From: Eimeria necatrix
Taxonomy: Eukaryota > Apicomplexa > Conoidasida > Eucoccidiorida > Eimeriidae
NCBI RefSeq assembly: GCF_000499385.1
Contig: NW_013652479.1
Coordinates: 1-57,508 of the forward strand
Direction of reading: 5' to 3'
Length of the DNA stretch: 57,508 bases
The notes below the pieces were generated by a model. The model had not been told where the DNA came from. It did not search any database and saw only the letters and a program-made list of their open reading frames with translations. The translations under genes were made by a program, and so were the position numbers. Positions 54,548-57,508 of the stretch are shown one piece after another (positions within the stretch are counted from its first letter, which is position 1; each line of letters opens with the position of its first letter).

Positions 54548-57508
54548 TCAGTCACATATGGGTTTTACTTTCTTCAAGCCAGCCCTACTCTGGCTGCCGG
54601 TAAGCTGCACTGGAGATGCACGCGCTAGTTTGATGCTAGTGGCGCACGACTGCATCTGCTCGACCATACATTTTAGCGATAGAATTACACAACATGGATT
54701 CCCGCGAAGTATGGAAAGCCCATTCTGTTTCGAATCCGTTCCACGTTCACTGCGACCAAGCACAGTGGTTTGTCTGCAATCTACTGTGCATACCTTATGA
54801 AGCAAACAATGGAATTCAGCACTCAGAATTCCAGCATTAGAGTCCGCCATGTCAGGCTATGTATTTATTGCCTCACATAATGATGTTTGCATCGTAGCGC
54901 TGCTTCACCTTCCATAAGCGCTGCTTTCAGCGCTGGTGCCTGGGGCAAAGCAGAGAGAAAGCCGTTTCCTTCACCTGGGTGCATTCATGCATTAGCGCTT
55001 GAAAGTGCAGCTCTTTGTTCTGTGGCCAATCAAACAGGAAGACCTGGATAGCCACGCTAGAGTCAAACGAAGCACTAATCAGCCAATCCTGAAACAAAGG
55101 TCCACAAGATAGTAAGTACGAGGGCCGCCAGATGCCAGTTTCAAAGTTCCGCATGGGCCTTCAGCACAACTTTTCCAAAACACTGTGCAGTTTGGGGTCT
55201 CTCAAGCACAACAGAGAATTGGTTTGTCTGCCCTTGGGGCACTGCAGCACACCAAAAGGGACGCCACCCACGCACGATAAGGAAATAGTCTTCAAAATCT
55301 TGAAGACTATGGAAGATATTTTGTTCAATTCATCGACGTCACTAAAGGCTACTGTACTAATCAGCTACGCTTGAGATGTAGGCAACACGGGAAGAGGGCA
55401 AGGCCGATAATGCCCAATGATAGCCTTCGTTAAAATTCTGGGTCCACATACTGCGTGTCTCCTGAGCTTGTGTAGTGACCCTGGTGACAAGTTCTCGAAA
55501 CAATTCTCCGACCAATTTTTTAAGATATTTTGTTCAATTCATCGACGTCACTAAAGGCTACTGTACTAATCAGCTACGCTTGAGATGTAGGCAACACGGG
55601 AAGAGGGCAAGGCCGATAATGCCCAATGATAGCCTTCGTTAAAATTCTGGGTCCACATACTGCGTGTCTCCTGAGCTTGTGTAGTGACCCTGGTGACAAG
55701 TTCTCGAAACAATTCTCCGACCAATTTTTTAAACTGCACAGCGACAGGAAATGAACCGTAAAAAATTAATTGATGATGCGGCAAGGGGGTCAGTTTTGTG
55801 TTTACGCACAAGGGGACCATTGAAGCGTTGATCCACTGACCTGTTTAACATCTGCTTTTGACTTTCTCGTGGGTTTCGCATTACCAGGCTTGACTTCCTG
55901 CATCAATATACGCTAGCGAATAACGTATTGTGGCATAGAATTGCTTCGGTCTTTTCTTCTTATCTACTTCTTTAGGGACAAGGCTGGGGAGGCAGTCTAT
56001 GAGGCGGGCACAATTGAACACTGGCAGCATACAATCTCTTCAATGGTCAAATGCAGGAAAATTGGATATTCCCAATTCTTCAGAGGATATTCTACTTCGC
56101 GGCGCTCTGCGAGATCATACAGAGTAGTCTGCACAGAGGGGTGAAGAGCTCGAAATGGGGAGAGCATTCTCTAAGGACACCACGTTGTAAAGCAGAGCTC
56201 CCACATTCTTGTTTGAAGTAAACTACTGCCGCTGTGTGCTATTAAATTTTTAGAGGCCCACTTGGTGAATCAGGCACCTTACCTGTAGTGAGCTCCTGGT
56301 GTGGAAAACAAAGAGAACCAGCAATGTCCTGGAGCTCTTCCAACGGCTTCTGCAACTTTCTCCTCTAAACAGGCATAGTAGATTAGAAAGGCAAACAAAT
56401 TGTAAATGTTTTACGTCACTCTTTACTGCGTGCACACTAGTTAACTCTTTGACACCAACAAAAAGTTGTTTACACACTTCCCCGCTAATGAGGAAGCTCA
56501 GTCCGAAGTAGGAAACAGCTGGTGGCCCCATTAAAGTGCCGTTTGCTTTCCCTGTTGCTAACGCTTCTGGTCCTACGTTTTCGACCTACTTCTAATTTCC
56601 TCGTACGGGACACGTTCTGGCGCCTAGAATTTCTTTTGAACTGTAAAAAGCGTCGCTCTTTGTTTGGAATAGGCAGATGTAGTCCGCCCGATTTAGCGAC
56701 GCCGCGCTTGTTGGTGGGTGCGCTGCTTGCACCATAATCTGTTGTTGCTGCCGTTGCTCCTGCAGGCTCTTGGAGAGAAACCTTCTTCTCTCTAGACGTT
56801 CTGCTGGGACTTGAGCACGGCGCTTCCAATTTGTTTAGATCAGACTGCTGTTGTTCCCTGAACGTGAAGGTGGCTTCTTCAGCAAACGGCGCACCTACGT
56901 CGTCGGGCTGCTGAAGATGAACACTGCTCGAATCATCCCCAGAGCGCCCGTCTTGTGTTGGCTTTGACTCTGCTGTTTGCGCTCCTCGATGCGGGCGAAC
57001 CATTTCGTCCTCAGACAAGTCTTCGGGAGCCTCGTCGGCCCGACCTTCACCATGTGCGCCTGTTGCCGATGCAGCTGCTACGGGAGCAGGCGTCCAACCG
57101 GTCTGTTTGCTTTCACTGCCAACGCTAGCTTTCGCAGGTGCTTCACCTGACACGCTTGTGGATTTTTCGCCTCCAAACCATGACACTCCCTGCAACAACT
57201 TTTCAAAATGCCGTTTACTCGAGGAATTGGGAACTCCTTTGGGAGAGCCTGCCGCTTCCGACGCTTCACTCTTGGTGCATCTGCTGGCTCCTAGAGTTGC
57301 TACGTCTGAAGCAGCTGCTGTTGCAGCGTCTCCAACTGTCGCCTGAGCAGTTCGCATTGGGTCAACGAGCTCGTTCGCAGAAGAGCCGCCGGCACGACTG
57401 CCTGCTTGAATTGGTGCATCTGTCTTCCGCTCCCCTTGTTCTCCGTCGCGGTCGGCGCCACCCTCCGCATCTGGTTTGATCCCTGCGTCATATTGGACAA
57501 AATCTCTT
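54548..57508 (-). CDS. Unrecognised protein, 5' end beyond the window
   Basis: Family not recognised. It runs off the right edge. Exons in consistent phase: 57508-56590 (start missing), 56364-56283, 56106-56033, 55733-55578 and 55088-54975; a tentative last exon is about 54655-54548. Exon 1 is disordered: Ala/Ser/Glu-rich with EAPEDLSEDEMVRPHRGAQ, then a basic end (KERRFLQFKRNSRRQNVSRT). The rest is a folded, helical region: RRKLQKPLEELQDIAGSLCF, EYPLKNWEYPIFLHLTIEEI, FKKLVGELFRELVTRVTTQ, NFNEGYHWALSALPSSRVAY, DWLISASFDSSVAIQVFLFD. Splice sites are good (GTAGGT, GTAAGG, GTATGC, GTGAAG donors). Most of exon 4 is repeated in a 209-base tandem duplication that lies in the following intron. Confidence 0.62.
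55285..55310. repeat. Perfect 11-base hairpin beside the duplication
   Basis: Arms atagtcttcaa (55285-55295) and ttgaagactat (55300-55310) with a 4-base loop aatc. It ends two bases before the 209-base tandem duplication starts. Confidence 0.9.
55313..55730. repeat. 209-base perfect tandem duplication
   Basis: Two copies, 55313-55521 and 55522-55730, appear identical base for base (start aagatattttgttcaattca, end gaccaattttttaa). On the minus strand the right copy holds most of exon 4 of the unassigned gene, including its donor. The left copy repeats the same coding stretch but lacks the TGCAG acceptor, which lies just outside the unit. The identity implies a recent event or an assembly artefact. 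Confidence 0.93.

Noticed and set aside
1..57508. CRISPR arrays, bacterial operons, ribosome binding sites, rRNA genes
   Set aside because: The window is eukaryotic nuclear DNA; no spaced direct-repeat array or rRNA sequence was seen.

Overview
Eukaryotic nuclear DNA, most likely from a coccidian apicomplexan of the Eimeria/Cyclospora lineage. This is inferred from intron-rich genes with GT-AG introns of roughly 90 to 650 bases, scattered CAG/GCA tracts that add Ser/Ala/Gln/Asn runs to proteins, an E. coli-type ferrochelatase, an apicomplexan-style kinesin-8, decayed Ty3/gypsy-type (probably chromoviral) retroelements, and a tandem pair of lineage-type single-pass membrane proteins. Every multi-exon model was built by eye from reading frame, splice-site consensus and phase agreement. 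There is no transcript support.

Left part (1-25.3 kb), gene dense: an unassigned minus-strand gene (985-1966, 5' end unresolved); cytochrome c (3356-4113, +); a ten-exon multi-EF-hand protein (4555-9136, -); an unassigned gene (10234-11278, -); ferrochelatase in seven exons (11505-14527, -); a small RIIa-fold protein (15216-16040, +) whose 3' end overlaps that of a kinesin-8-like motor (16000-21762, -); and dyskerin/Cbf5 pseudouridine synthase in nine exons (22772-25258, +).

Middle (25.7-44.1 kb): LSm6 (25770-26495, -); a gene-poor stretch to 29.7 kb with exon-like fragments and a perfect hairpin; two tandem paralogues of an unrecognised membrane-anchored family (29735-32195 and 34307-36378, +); an unresolved minus-strand gene (38456-40305); and a quiescin sulfhydryl oxidase (41405-44119, +). 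The first exon of the oxidase, if read through its donor site, ends in KDEL-stop.

Right part (44.4-57.5 kb): a possible multi-membrane-span gene (44473-45838, -); a graveyard of retroelement pieces on both strands (46-52.3 kb: integrase on +, reverse-transcriptase connection on +, gag zinc knuckles on +, integrase on -); and a minus-strand gene cut by the right edge (54548-57508), one exon of which lies in a perfect 209-base tandem duplication.

Themes. Kinesin-8, a RIIa protein and an EFCAB6-like EF-hand protein are the kinds of protein found in axonemes, which coccidia build only in male gametes. Dyskerin and LSm6 serve RNA processing. Cytochrome c and ferrochelatase serve mitochondrial respiration and haem. 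Nothing shows that neighbouring genes are co-regulated; several pairs are divergent and could share promoters.
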